This document shows, one piece after another, positions 5,747-15,500 of a stretch of DNA of 26,134 bases. The notes under the pieces were generated by a model. It searched no databases, had not been told where the DNA came from, and saw nothing but the letters and a program-made list of their open reading frames with translations. How positions within the stretch are numbered: the first letter of the stretch is position 1; every line of letters begins with the position of its first letter. The stretch lies in contig CAZRDM010000028.1 in assembly GCA_964598845.1 (NCBI GenBank), positions 1 through 26,134 on the forward strand, written 5' to 3'. The stretch is from FEN-987 sp964598845 (lineage in GTDB: Archaea; Thermoproteota; Bathyarchaeia; 40CM-2-53-6). The position numbers and the translations under genes were made by a program.

Positions 5747-7267
5747 TCAGCTGTATTCTACTCGTAGTCGTTTGGACATGTTCGGTCTGATCTGAGCAAC
5801 TACGGCGTGGTGATATTTGGGTGAGGAAATCAGCGCTTCCCCGTTCCCTAAGGAGGGAAGAAGAGTCCACAGGGAGTCGGGGACATTGCCAGTCGAATTT
5901 CTCAAGACCTCTATGTTCGGCTCAGAGCTAATTCTGTGCATGAATCGAGTGTTGCATAACTCGACCAATTCGGACGGGACTAGAGCTGGCTGCTGAGAGA
6001 CTAAGCCCAACCCTATTCCTCTCTTTCTCCCCTTCCTCGCCATTTCAGTCAACATCGTAAGCGTAGCAGTCATCGTTCGCCTCTTGGCTTTGCTAAGAAA
6101 CGTGTGTATCTCTTCCATGAAGATCAATATAGAGGCAGATTCTCCGAAGCGAGTTTTGTGATTGAAGACCTCCTTGAGAAGATGCGCGATCACAATGTTA
6201 CGAACGACATCCGATGACTCGCTTACATCAATTACTGAAATCCTTCCTGGCAAACAGAAGCTCTCGGGGGGGATCTTGTCGTATATTTCTCCCGCTTGAT
6301 GGGCATCGAGAATTCCCGCGCGATAAACAAGAGAGAGCTTCGTGTATAAGCCCATGTGGGCTTCAGCTACCACTTCGGGCAGCGACGCCTTGTCAACCTG
6401 CGCGTCAATTCTCTTTTTCAGTACCTCTAGAACCGTCCCGATCTCATATGCCCGGAAGCTCCCAGAGATCTCTTTCGTCTTCCTAGCAATATCAAACATG
6501 TAGACCCTTTCAAAAGGTGTAAGTCCCAACACTTCACTGAAGATTTCCAAATCCAAGTCCGCGAAGGGTATCCCAAACTTTTTCGCGTCAATGTTGCGAC
6601 TCGTGTTGGGGGCGGGGACGTAGACTTGGAAATTCTTCATGCCCTGAGGTTTCACGTCAAATTTCTTTAGGATTGGTATGAGCGCGTCCGTGGGCTCATT
6701 CATGCTTACATACTCGCCCTCGATGTCGAAGATGAGGACGGCGCGGTTGGATCTGCTTGCTTCTTCGGCGATGACCTGCAAGGTGTTCGATTTGCCTCCG
6801 CCCGTGGTTCCAAAGATGCCAATATGCCTGTTCAAGCTGATGGACTCCACTGCGATGTCGACTTCTTCCTGCCCGATAAGCTGACCAAGCTTGAAATCGC
6901 CGATTGCACCAACATAGGACTGCACCTGTTCCGCTTCCAAGATCTTGACCGGCGTTCCAGGTCTGGGCCTACTTGCAACAGCCGTTCGATGATCCCCAAT
7001 CAACATGGACGTCAATTCAAGTAGGTAGTAGGCTCCAGGTTTCTGCGTGTAGAATGGACCGTCAAGAATGCGTCCCACAAATGACCTCTCAGATGAAGCC
7101 ATACCAACCTTGACGTAGATACCACGAGCAGGTTCAGCATCCTCCGAGACCATGAAACAGGTCACGCCCTGCGCGGTGGATCTGATATCTATGCCAACGT
7201 CATCGTACGTCACATAGCCAAGAATATTGGCAGTGGCTTGCTTTGATTCGGTTAGGAGCGTATCCAA
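5747..7267 (-). CDS. HerA-like hexameric DNA-translocase ATPase
   Basis: 506 residues, the normal HerA length. An N-terminal beta-rich HAS-barrel (~15-115) is followed by the FtsK-HerA ATPase: Walker A GTTGGGKS (153-160), FDIEGEY (180-186), Walker B ILIFMEE with E385/E386, an arginine-rich RKGRKRG (411-417), and SQQP (424-427). HerA pumps double-stranded DNA and with the nuclease NurA resects ends for repair; no NurA is in this window, so it may be one of the additional HerA paralogues common in archaea. The start is TTG at 7267; the next Met is inside the barrel. It follows the TackOD1 gene by 83 nt on the same strand, plausibly one operon. Confidence 0.9.
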   Translation of the reverse strand: MDTLLTESKQATANILGYVTYDDVGIDIRSTAQGVTCFMVSEDAEPARGIYVKVGMASSERSFVGRILDGPFYTQKPGAYYLLELTSMLIGDHRTAVASRPRPGTPVKILEAEQVQSYVGAIGDFKLGQLIGQEEVDIAVESISLNRHIGIFGTTGGGKSNTLQVIAEEASRSNRAVLIFDIEGEYVSMNEPTDALIPILKKFDVKPQGMKNFQVYVPAPNTSRNIDAKKFGIPFADLDLEIFSEVLGLTPFERVYMFDIARKTKEISGSFRAYEIGTVLEVLKKRIDAQVDKASLPEVVAEAHMGLYTKLSLVYRAGILDAHQAGEIYDKIPPESFCLPGRISVIDVSESSDVVRNIVIAHLLKEVFNHKTRFGESASILIFMEEIHTFLSKAKRRTMTATLTMLTEMARKGRKRGIGLGLVSQQPALVPSELVELCNTRFMHRISSEPNIEVLRNSTGNVPDSLWTLLPSLGNGEALISSPKYHHAVVAQIRPNMSKRLRVEYS

Positions 7268-7350
7268 ACTACCAACCCTACAGGCGACTCATATTCTCAA
7301 TGGCCATTTCTAGATAAGCATACTGTCATCCGATCTAACGGACTTGTGTT

Positions 7351-8511
7351 TCACATCTGTTCAATAATCTCAAGGATTTTCTTGCCTACTTCATTCGGTG
7401 TCGAACCCTGAGCGACTAGTATATGATGTAAAGAGGCAACGTCCCGGGCTCTTCTTGAGAGCCGGGGGATCGCACCGAAGATCGCAACAGTCGGTGTTGC
7501 CTCCAGCATTTTGACATACAACTCCAAAACTGGCTCCACTTCAACTTCCGTGTCACTTTGGGAGAGGTCAATCGCAATGGTTCCAGTCTCCTTGTAGGCC
7601 AAGAGCGAGAAGACGACTTCCTTCGTCTGTCCACCCATAACACCGGGACTCTTAACCTCGAATCCCCTTTCCCTCAGAATACTGGTTAACGCATGCACTC
7701 CTAGAAACCGGCGGGCCTCATTGAGGGAGTTCTTGCTCATCGCGTATGAAAAAACATCAACGACAATACCCGTAGGCAACTCGAATTCGCTCATGCACTT
7801 ACGGCAGAAGAAGCTCTCGACTGGGTCTTCGAAATGTGCGCGACAGGAATTGCATGAGCATACAACTCCTATGAGTCGGTATTCCGATGCGCTTTGGAGG
7901 AGTTTCTTGCAGGTGGGGCAGATCAGATTCTTGCCTACGCGAAATGCGCTTTCTTGATGGATTGTGCCACAATGAAGGTGCTCGATCATTCTGTTTATTG
8001 AAATATCGATTGAACCGCACTGTGTGCATTTGAAGCGAAGGAAAACGTTCGAGGGGCTAGCGCAGCGTGGGCAGTGCAGGATCCTTTCGAATAATGTTTC
8101 GGTTACGATTCCGACATCGGCCATCCGAAGTAAGAGCGATCGATCGACACTCACTCTCTCGCCTGCCTCCGCTTGAATCGGATACTTGGGCAATCTGTCA
8201 GCTCCAAATTCCGGTTCAAGAGTCTTCCCATTGCTTCGCAGAAAGTGCTCTATGACTTGTTGGACCGCTGGGTCGTTGTAGTTTCTGAGCCTCAGTCTCT
8301 TGGCGATTGAGTCATCTTTTCTAGCCATCACGTAGGCTTGGGATTCAGCTCTGAGGATCCGCTCCTTGAGCTGCCTTGATAGGACTTCAAACTCCTCTGG
8401 CTTCAGTTTTCGTTCGGCGAATTGCTTTTCAAGGTTGGCAAGTTCACTAGTCAGATTGTCATGTTCGGTTAAAGGATCGGCGGTGGACTCAGCCGTGGCC
8501 ATTATCGGCAT
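7351..8511 (-). CDS. TackOD1-like zinc-ribbon protein with coiled coil
   Basis: 386 residues from the ATG at 8511. A TTG at 8547 is possible, but the shared TATA box lies on top of it, so 8511 or the ATG at 8502 is preferred. Residues ~10-65 are a charged coiled coil. The zinc region has CPRC (147-150), CTQC (162-165), EHLHCG (C181), CPTC (198-201), CSCNSC (218-223) and FCRKC (236-239), all ribbons complete. The C-terminal ~140 residues (FLGVHALTSILRERGFEVKS, TIAIDLSQSD, VEVEPVLELYVKMLEATPTV) form an alternating alpha/beta domain, perhaps a degenerate nuclease-like or Rossmann-like fold. It is a paralogue of the gene at the left edge. Gene order with HerA downstream suggests a regulatory role in DNA transactions (inference). 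Confidence 0.85.
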   Translation of the reverse strand: MPIMATAESTADPLTEHDNLTSELANLEKQFAERKLKPEEFEVLSRQLKERILRAESQAYVMARKDDSIAKRLRLRNYNDPAVQQVIEHFLRSNGKTLEPEFGADRLPKYPIQAEAGERVSVDRSLLLRMADVGIVTETLFERILHCPRCASPSNVFLRFKCTQCGSIDISINRMIEHLHCGTIHQESAFRVGKNLICPTCKKLLQSASEYRLIGVVCSCNSCRAHFEDPVESFFCRKCMSEFELPTGIVVDVFSYAMSKNSLNEARRFLGVHALTSILRERGFEVKSPGVMGGQTKEVVFSLLAYKETGTIAIDLSQSDTEVEVEPVLELYVKMLEATPTVAIFGAIPRLSRRARDVASLHHILVAQGSTPNEVGKKILEIIEQM

Positions 8512-8545
8512 GCTCTTTATTCTTATCAACCGGACTCGGGAAGCC

Positions 8546-8553
8546 AAATATAA
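8546..8553. promoter_or_regulatory. Bidirectional TATA box
   Basis: AAATATAA on the plus strand, TTATATTT on the minus. Starts ~26 nt away on either side (about 8576 and 8523) would precede the GTG at 8592 and the ATG at 8511. No other box is visible in the divergent spacer. Confidence 0.5.
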
Positions 8554-8591
8554 CTAGTCCTGTTGTCGTGTATGTGTGGGGCATCTTGTTT

Positions 8592-10649
8592 GTGAATGAA
8601 AAACGCCTGCTTCTACTCCTAATTGTCATGTTCATATCCCTCACGTTGATGATGAGTCCGCGCGTGCCGGCACAAGTCAGTCCACCCAGGCTCGCGACTG
8701 ACAAGCCTGTATATCCTTACTGGAACACTGGTGGGAAAGTCGTCCTTAATGCCTCACAGCTAAACGTCAACATGACCTACTACCTTTGGTTACATCGTCC
8801 TGATTCCAGAGCCACTCGAGTCGGGTCACCGTTCCAAGGGAAAAATGGGACGGTTCTTCTTGAGGTTAATGTTGGAGCGAGGGATCCTGCGGGAACTTAC
8901 GCTCTGAGCCTTTCAACCTCAGGCTCCTCAGATACGGGGGAGGCAGTTGCGCACTTCGGCATCTTTGGAACCGATAAGAGCGCCTACACGAGAACACAGG
9001 TCATCGTGATATCTGGCGGGGGTTTTGCTCCAAATTCAACGATCGCTCTAGGCGTCAGAGGCGTCAACGAGACGGGCGCAGCTTTTCAGTTTAATGTTGA
9101 ATCCGAAGCCAATGGTGCGTTCAGTTACAGATTCAGGATTCCACCTTCCCAAGCTCTAGGAACAAATGTCGTAACCGCGAGCGGTCCCAGCTTTGACAGG
9201 GGGATTCGAAGCAGTGTTAGCGCTAACGCAAGTGTTGGACCTTCAGCAGTAGTCATAAGGCTCGCGGACTCTCCTCCGCCTACCGTCGAACGGACGGCTC
9301 CAACTTCGGTTACGTATCAAATCACCTATCCAGATAATTCGCCAGTCACGACTGCAACAGACAACTCCAGAAAAGTGATAGTTGTAAGAGATCCGGACGA
9401 GACCACGGTGGCAGAGATCCCCCTAATTCTTTCCGATTTCGCGCGTGGGATTTGGAGAGCTGTCTGGATTCCTTCTGTTGCAGCCAGTCTTTCTTCTTAT
9501 CATTTCGAGATGTCACGGGCAGAATTCGATGATTCCTACGGAAACCTCGGGATCGGCGCGAGAATCGTCTCGGAGGAGTTCGAGGTTGTTCGAGCAGATG
9601 TGGGGATAGCATTTCAGGTGAATTCGACTTTGCAGCGGACACAAGAAACAAACGTCACTATGGCTGCGAAATATCATGACGGATCCAATTTTGCGAACGC
9701 TACGCAGATGTCTGCTTCGATTACGGACCCCGGTGCCAGCCCGGCCACATTGAGGATCAATAGTACCTCCAGGGGGTTTGTTGCTTACTTGAAAATTCCA
9801 GTCAACGGCCGTCTCGGACTGTGGCGAATTGCAGCCAACCTCGAAGATGCCTACGGCAATGTCGCTTCGGGCACGTATTTGATTCAAGTTCAGAAAGCAG
9901 TTCTGCAGTTTTCCGTCGACACACCAGCCTCCGCTGAAAGAACCACCATCATGAACGTTAGTGCGAGGATAGCTTATCCGGATGGAACGACGGTCACTCC
10001 AAGTGAGATTCCGTCAGGATTCAATGTTACGATAACACACGGCAATTTCACTTGGACTCATGCAATGAGCTTCAATGGTGGAACAGGAAGATGGTCTGCC
10101 GGTTATGCCATCCCACAGAATGCGACGCTTGGCGACTATGGAATCGCAATGAGGACGGAGGATGAGTGGGCTAATGGGGGGTCCTTCGCAACGACATCGG
10201 TCGTTGTTCCAGCAACGTTCAGCTTTGATGTTCCTCAAAGAGTTGTCAAAGCCGAAGCCAAGACATTTGTCGACATATTCGTCTACGTGAGGTACCCTAA
10301 CGGCTCCGCACTGATTCCGAGCGTTGGGGGTCAGGTTGTTGCGACTCATACAAATTCGTCAGGTACTTTCGGTTTTCCAATGGTCTATAATTCAACTGAT
10401 GGTTCATGGCACATGTTCTTCTACGCACCCGACTTGGGGGTGAGTTTCGGCATAACCTTAACTTTCTCTTTCGATGCGAAAGATGCTTTTGGGAATTCGG
10501 GGGCCGTGGCGAATGCGTACGAGGTTGATGTTGGTGCCGGAACTCAAACACTAATCCTCGCAACTATCCTGGGTGCTGTAGTACCCGCAGCCCTAGTGGG
10601 TTGGGCGATTGTCACGATTTCCGGTAGAAGACGAAAGCATAAGCCCTGA
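8592..10649 (+). CDS. Single-pass cell-surface protein with Ig-like repeats
   Basis: 685 residues from the GTG at 8592; longer starts at 8568 lie at or before the predicted transcript start. An N-terminal signal peptide (MNEKRLLLLLIVMFISL..., likely cut after VPA27) leads to a series of beta-sandwich domains of ~90-110 residues. Each begins with a pattern like 'LATDKPVYPYWNTGGKVVL' or 'FGTDKSAYTRTQVIVISGGG', recalling the MG2/Ig-like domains of macroglobulin-type and S-layer-associated proteins. The repeats from ~215 on share 'YPDGT/YPDNS/YPNGS' and 'DAYGN' motifs. Many N-x-S/T sites suggest N-glycosylation. It ends with a membrane helix (LILATILGAVVPAALVGWAI) and RRRKHK, placing the bulk outside. 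Function unknown, probably adhesion or envelope structure. Confidence 0.82.
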   Translation: MNEKRLLLLLIVMFISLTLMMSPRVPAQVSPPRLATDKPVYPYWNTGGKVVLNASQLNVNMTYYLWLHRPDSRATRVGSPFQGKNGTVLLEVNVGARDPAGTYALSLSTSGSSDTGEAVAHFGIFGTDKSAYTRTQVIVISGGGFAPNSTIALGVRGVNETGAAFQFNVESEANGAFSYRFRIPPSQALGTNVVTASGPSFDRGIRSSVSANASVGPSAVVIRLADSPPPTVERTAPTSVTYQITYPDNSPVTTATDNSRKVIVVRDPDETTVAEIPLILSDFARGIWRAVWIPSVAASLSSYHFEMSRAEFDDSYGNLGIGARIVSEEFEVVRADVGIAFQVNSTLQRTQETNVTMAAKYHDGSNFANATQMSASITDPGASPATLRINSTSRGFVAYLKIPVNGRLGLWRIAANLEDAYGNVASGTYLIQVQKAVLQFSVDTPASAERTTIMNVSARIAYPDGTTVTPSEIPSGFNVTITHGNFTWTHAMSFNGGTGRWSAGYAIPQNATLGDYGIAMRTEDEWANGGSFATTSVVVPATFSFDVPQRVVKAEAKTFVDIFVYVRYPNGSALIPSVGGQVVATHTNSSGTFGFPMVYNSTDGSWHMFFYAPDLGVSFGITLTFSFDAKDAFGNSGAVANAYEVDVGAGTQTLILATILGAVVPAALVGWAIVTISGRRRKHKP

Positions 10650-10694
10650 TCTCCCGAAGCGTCTCCGCCTCCCAACTAGTAGGCTCTCGGTGAA

Positions 10695-11492
10695 TCAACG
10701 CCTCGCCAAGAGAAATACCGTCGAGAACACGACATCACCAAGAATCAGAGTGACGATCAAACCAACCAATATGAATAGGAGCATGGGTAGGCCGGGTGTA
10801 ACCCACACCTTCCCCCTGTAATCAAGCTTTGAAAGCGACTCGGTGAACTTCGAGACCTCTAGTTCCCGATCCGTTTCCGCGCCGAAGTATAGATTGAAGG
10901 AACGATGCGGAGTGTTCGTGCCTTCAATGATTTTCTCCATCGGATAAAGATAGAAGGTTGAACGGAGTTTCGAAACTTCACTTGGGTAGCCTGTGAGGAT
11001 TGCGACAACTTTCTTCCAATGTGGCTCGCTCTCCAAGCCCTCAAACATTCGATTTCCGATCCTAGCATACGTGAGGGAGTTCCTGACGGCGAACCAGACC
11101 GCGATCGACGCGGAGGAAATGAAACCCGTCAGGGTCACAACCACTGGAAAGAGGGGATGCAAATAGCCGATTAACGGTTTGGAGGCCGATGGTACGAGGG
11201 GAATGGTCAACCCGAGACATATGATTGCTTTGGCATCGGCGCCACCGTACAAGCCGAAGTAGAATAGCCCAAACGAAATCAGAGTAGTGACGATGATCGA
11301 GACGATCGTGAGCAGAAGTTGGGACGGGTCGGTGAAAAGTCGAAGGATGGTAAGGGATACGCCGATGGGACCATAGATTAGCCACACCCTATCGTCTACT
11401 TCGCGAGTCTTTAGGTCAAATAGCGACCCTAAGGCGAAGAAGAATAGGCTGACGAGGATTGAGGCTGAGTCTGTTATTTGGATAATCTCCAT
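10695..11492 (-). CDS. Archaeal prepilin/preflagellin peptidase (A24, FlaK/PibD type)
   Basis: 265 residues from the ATG at 11492 (a TTG at 11507 would add five). It is a multi-spanning membrane aspartic peptidase. Catalytic aspartates fit the family: the one in SLFDLKTREVDD (D26 from this start) and the one in GLYGGADAKA (D86), the latter standing for the GxGD motif (here GGAD). These enzymes cut class III signal peptides of archaeal pilins and archaellins at the cytoplasmic face. A large soluble loop (~155-235) lies before the last helix, as in FlaK-type enzymes. No pilin gene is visible nearby, so its substrates lie elsewhere. A TATA-like GGCATATAGG sits at 11561-11570. It is convergent with the Ig-like surface gene and divergent from the TrmB gene. 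Confidence 0.85.
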   Translation of the reverse strand: MEIIQITDSASILVSLFFFALGSLFDLKTREVDDRVWLIYGPIGVSLTILRLFTDPSQLLLTIVSIIVTTLISFGLFYFGLYGGADAKAIICLGLTIPLVPSASKPLIGYLHPLFPVVVTLTGFISSASIAVWFAVRNSLTYARIGNRMFEGLESEPHWKKVVAILTGYPSEVSKLRSTFYLYPMEKIIEGTNTPHRSFNLYFGAETDRELEVSKFTESLSKLDYRGKVWVTPGLPMLLFILVGLIVTLILGDVVFSTVFLLARR

Positions 11493-11620
11493 CGGCCCAA
11501 CCAACAAGATTTGACATCAATCAGTCTGGGGTTCTCATGTTCGGAATGCCTTAACTTTGCCTATATGCCATGGTGTGCATAAATACCCGAGAATTATGAA
11601 CAGGCATCAAGAATCAATCT

Positions 11621-11630
11621 ATCTATAGAT
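11621..11630 (+). promoter_or_regulatory. Palindromic TATA-like element of the TrmB gene
   Basis: ATCTATAGAT is a perfect palindrome centred ~27 nt before the TTG at 11653, so the mRNA is probably leaderless. The dyad could also be the regulator's own binding site. Confidence 0.45.
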
Positions 11631-11652
11631 GGATCCAGCAGTTTTCTGAAAT

Positions 11653-12462
11653 TTGGTGGGCGACGGTTTGGCCGTTGAGGAGAAAGAGGTAGCGGCAATT
11701 CAGCGGCTTGGGTTGACTGAGTACGAGACACGGATTTACCTCACCGTAGTCAAGATGGGGCCCATCAAGGCGAGTGAGATTAGTTTCTTCGGACAGGTTC
11801 CTAGAACCAAGACTTATGGAGCGATCAAAGAGCTTGAACGGAAAGGTCTACTTCGCATAATACCCGGGAAACCGGAACTCTACGCACCTCAATCTCCAAG
11901 TGAGGTTCTCATGCCCTTAGTGACCAAGCTGAACCGTGAGGTGAAGGACTCGGAGACCGTTGTCCAAGCACTCACCGTGGCCTTCGAATCTAGTAAATAC
12001 GTGAAACGTGATGTGCCAAAGGAAGCGAGCGAGTTCTGGGAGATCGAGGGCCGACAGAACCTATTCAACAAGCTGAACCAAATACTCAACGACGCATCGA
12101 AAACCATCAATTACTGTACGACTGGAGCAGGTTTGATCCGAGCCTACAAGGCTCATTCCGAGATTCTTGAAAGAGTCAGGAGTAAGGGTGCCCTCGTTAG
12201 AGTTCTTTCGCCAATCTCATCAGAGAACAAGGGGGTCGCCCAGGAATTGTCCCACGTGGTTGAACTCAGGAATCTAGAGAAACCCCTCGGTGCAAGCTTC
12301 GTATCCGTGGACACTAGGGAGCTGGTGGTAATAGAGAGTAAGCCCGACGACCTCAGAACCGATCGCGGCTCCGACTTGGCTATCTGGACGACGAACAAAT
12401 TGCTGGTTGAACTGTATGAGCGGCTTTTCGTGCGTGTCTGGGACGCCTCACCACGAATATAG
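11653..12462 (+). CDS. TrmB-family transcriptional regulator
   Basis: 269 residues. The N-terminal winged helix (LGLTEYETRIYLTVVKMGPI, KASEIS..., PRTKTYGAIKELERKGLLRI, ~residues 19-70) is diagnostic of TrmB. The C-terminal part from ~125 (FWEIEGRQNLFNKLNQILND, INYCTTGAGLI, VRVLSPISSENKGVAQEL) is the phospholipase-D-like regulatory domain that in known members senses sugars. The start is TTG or the following GTG; the upstream TATA-like palindrome makes it leaderless. It stands just before the giant surface-protein genes on the same strand but has its own promoter, as do they. I infer possible control of that envelope locus; ligand unknown. Confidence 0.88.
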   Translation: MVGDGLAVEEKEVAAIQRLGLTEYETRIYLTVVKMGPIKASEISFFGQVPRTKTYGAIKELERKGLLRIIPGKPELYAPQSPSEVLMPLVTKLNREVKDSETVVQALTVAFESSKYVKRDVPKEASEFWEIEGRQNLFNKLNQILNDASKTINYCTTGAGLIRAYKAHSEILERVRSKGALVRVLSPISSENKGVAQELSHVVELRNLEKPLGASFVSVDTRELVVIESKPDDLRTDRGSDLAIWTTNKLLVELYERLFVRVWDASPRI

Positions 12463-12509
12463 TGTATAGTGCGTAATCTATCGTGCACATAGCGGGCTCC
12501 GATGGATGG

Positions 12510-12517
12510 TTTTATAG
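12510..12517 (+). promoter_or_regulatory. TATA box of the giant surface-protein operon
   Basis: TTTTATAG, with transcription expected near 12540 and a ~48-nt leader containing GAGGT (12575-12579) before the GTG at 12588. Confidence 0.5.
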
Positions 12518-12587
12518 CCGTATGCCCTAGCTTTGAGTTTTTGCAGCCGGACCGATTAGCGGAGCGGATGCTTCGAGGTAGCGACTT

Positions 12588-15500
12588 GTGACAGATGACT
12601 GCCGTGGGCTAAGGGCCAATAGGCGCCGAATCGCCGCGGCAGGAACCCTCCTAGTAATGCTCTTCCTTGCCATGCTCCTTCCTTTTTCTGATGTGAATGT
12701 TTTCCGGGATGTGAAGGCTCAACCGCCGCCGAATTCTGCCACTATCACCCCAAGCCGGTTCTGGGGGGTGCTCTTTGGCACGTCCGGGGACGTGCAGATA
12801 GATATCAACAGGAAAGGGATCGCCGTCCGGGTTGAGATACCCAGGGAGTTTCTGGAAGGAGTTGTTTCAGGTGAGAACGATACTCATTTCATTGAGAGCG
12901 ACATAAGAAACGACTATTACTATTACAGTGTTGTCGACGAGAGCAGACATTGGAGTTATGATTGGGATCGGAAGGTCAGCGACGCACCATGCTTCAAACC
13001 TAGGTTCTCAATCTACGATCCCAACGCGCCTTGGTGCGTTGAAATCTGGAACTATCAGAACGGAACTTTCCTAAACTTCACGGCTCCGAGGTTCATTCGC
13101 TTCCACGACCTCAAGGCGCCGACTATCGCTGGAAACTACAACTTCACCCTCTTCGTGGCGGATCATAACAACACGGTCGGTTACCCAGACTTTGTCAACG
13201 CCTTCAACAGGACTCTCGTCGTTCCGGTCAGTATGAATGACAACCCAGCCAGCATAACGGGTGTGATATGTGATGACGACGATCCCTCCAACCTCTGCCC
13301 CCTCATTCTGACTAAAGGAGTTGTTTACGCCCGAAACATCAACACGGGTCAAGTAGGTAGAGCGTACGTTAACCAAACTACGGGAGCCTTCAACCTTACC
13401 GGCTTGGCTCCGGGAGATTATGAACTCCGAGCCTCAGCAGGGGTTTACCGAGGTGTGGCCTACTCGCTCTCCCCAACCTGTCCCGCTCCACTATGCGTGC
13501 AGGTTTTCGGTCTACAGAGGGGAGAACTCAGGCCAAATGTGATTATCCATCTGAAGCGAGCACCGCAGGTATGTGGGACGATCAAATACCGGAATTCCAC
13601 TGATCCGGTTCAAACAAAATTCCTGCCTCGCTCCCTAACAGATCACCCATTCCTCAAGAAGGTTGGTTTCAAGGTGCTGAACATCACCGTTGAGGCAACA
13701 GACCTTCAGGGACACATTTTCAGGTTCATGGGTACTTCGCGAGATCTCGATTCTGATAATTTCAGGATTCTGACCGGCTTCGGCCTGAAGTATGCGGGAT
13801 TGGATCCTTACGGAACAGAGTTCGCTGGTCTTCCCCCGGTTGATCCGGGTTCTTACGAGATGACGGTGAATATCTGGATTACAGGCTACCTGCAGAAGTT
13901 CATTGAGACGGTTACTGTCTCGACGGCGCCGGGAAAACAGGTGCCGATACTCTGCAATAGTATTCAACCGGATCCCATCATTATGGAGTCGGGTGGAGTC
14001 GTAACTGGAACACTTGAATTCCGCAACCTGGTCGATGTGGAGACTCCACATCAAGGCGAGGCCTCCTTGGAGGTTGGGCCAGTTACCGACACTATCTTCG
14101 GCGGTAACATTCTGATCCAAGTCTACGACCACACCGGTGTCTTACGGGGAATCGTGGTCATCAATGGAACACGCGCTGATGGGAAGACGATATACGCAGA
14201 TTCGACGACGGTTCGATTCTATGTTGTCGGTTTCAGCGAATATTACAATCGGACATGGGCTGGGACCTGGGCGCAGAAGGATTACGGGCTCCCGGAGGAC
14301 GAGGCATACAGGCTTTTCGTCTACATTAGAGGTTATGAACAGGAAGGCACAACGACCATATCATTAGCTAGAGGCTCGAATCGAACAGTAACTGTGCGTA
14401 TGGACAGGGGCGGAGCCATACTAGTCACTGTGACCTCCTTCAACAACCGTCCCGGAACTCGCGCCGTTCAGGCTGAAAAGCCACTCAGATTCCTCAACTT
14501 ATCAATCCCAATCAGGGCAAGGGTCTACTTCTACGATTCCGCGGGAAGAGAGGTGGGCTATGTGGAGCGTGCGCTGGTTGAGGGCGTCAACGGTGTCACC
14601 CAAACCACATTCGTCGTTCTCTTCGCGGGGATGAACTGGAGTCTAAGGGAAATCTGGTTCTTCGGTTACATTCCCACCCACATCACTAGTGACAGGTACA
14701 CAGTGAAGGCCTATACTCTTGGCTATGTTCAGCAAGAGGATGTTGTGACCTTCGGCGATCTCGCCAGTCTCTCAAGAGTATTCCTAGCGCTCCTCATAGG
14801 GAATGATATTGTAATCACAGCGCCAATCTTCGCTGAGCCGAATCTCTTCTGGCGGATCCCGGAGCATGATCACGTCATAGGTCAGGTCTTCAGCAACGGC
14901 CTGAGCGGTGCGATTAACGGGAATCTGACCGCTGGCATTACCACTCTGAATCTACCCGTATTCGGCTTTGGCGCGCAGATGCTCGATGGACGCTTCACAG
15001 GGCAAGGTCACTTCTTCTACGTCACACCTGAAGGAACCCGCTACTATGACGTAGGTCTCGATGTTGGAACCTACACGGCTGAAATTCCTGAGTTCGGATT
15101 CAACAAGCATTTCATGCGAATCTCGGCGATCGTCTCGATAACCTTCGAAGACCTCCTCTTCCGCCGGGACGCTTTCGTGAATGTCATATCCATGGCGAGG
15201 GTTATTCATGGGACACGGACGAATCCGAACGCCTTAGTCGCAGGTTGGGTTGCCTTCGCCAAGACGAATGAAACCGTTCCGCTCTCATGGGTTCGAGTGG
15301 AGGCGGTGAACGCGACGATTAGCCGTTTTGTTCCAACATTGGATGGACGATACAACGCGCAGGGCGCGCTCTTCCTGCCCGCGGGAACATATAACATCAC
15401 ATTCTCAGTGGAGTTCTACCAGACTCAGTCCCCAGTCTTGTTGACGGTTAACTGGAACAGTACATATCCGCTCCTTCCGCCTCTCGGACCACTCTGCCCG

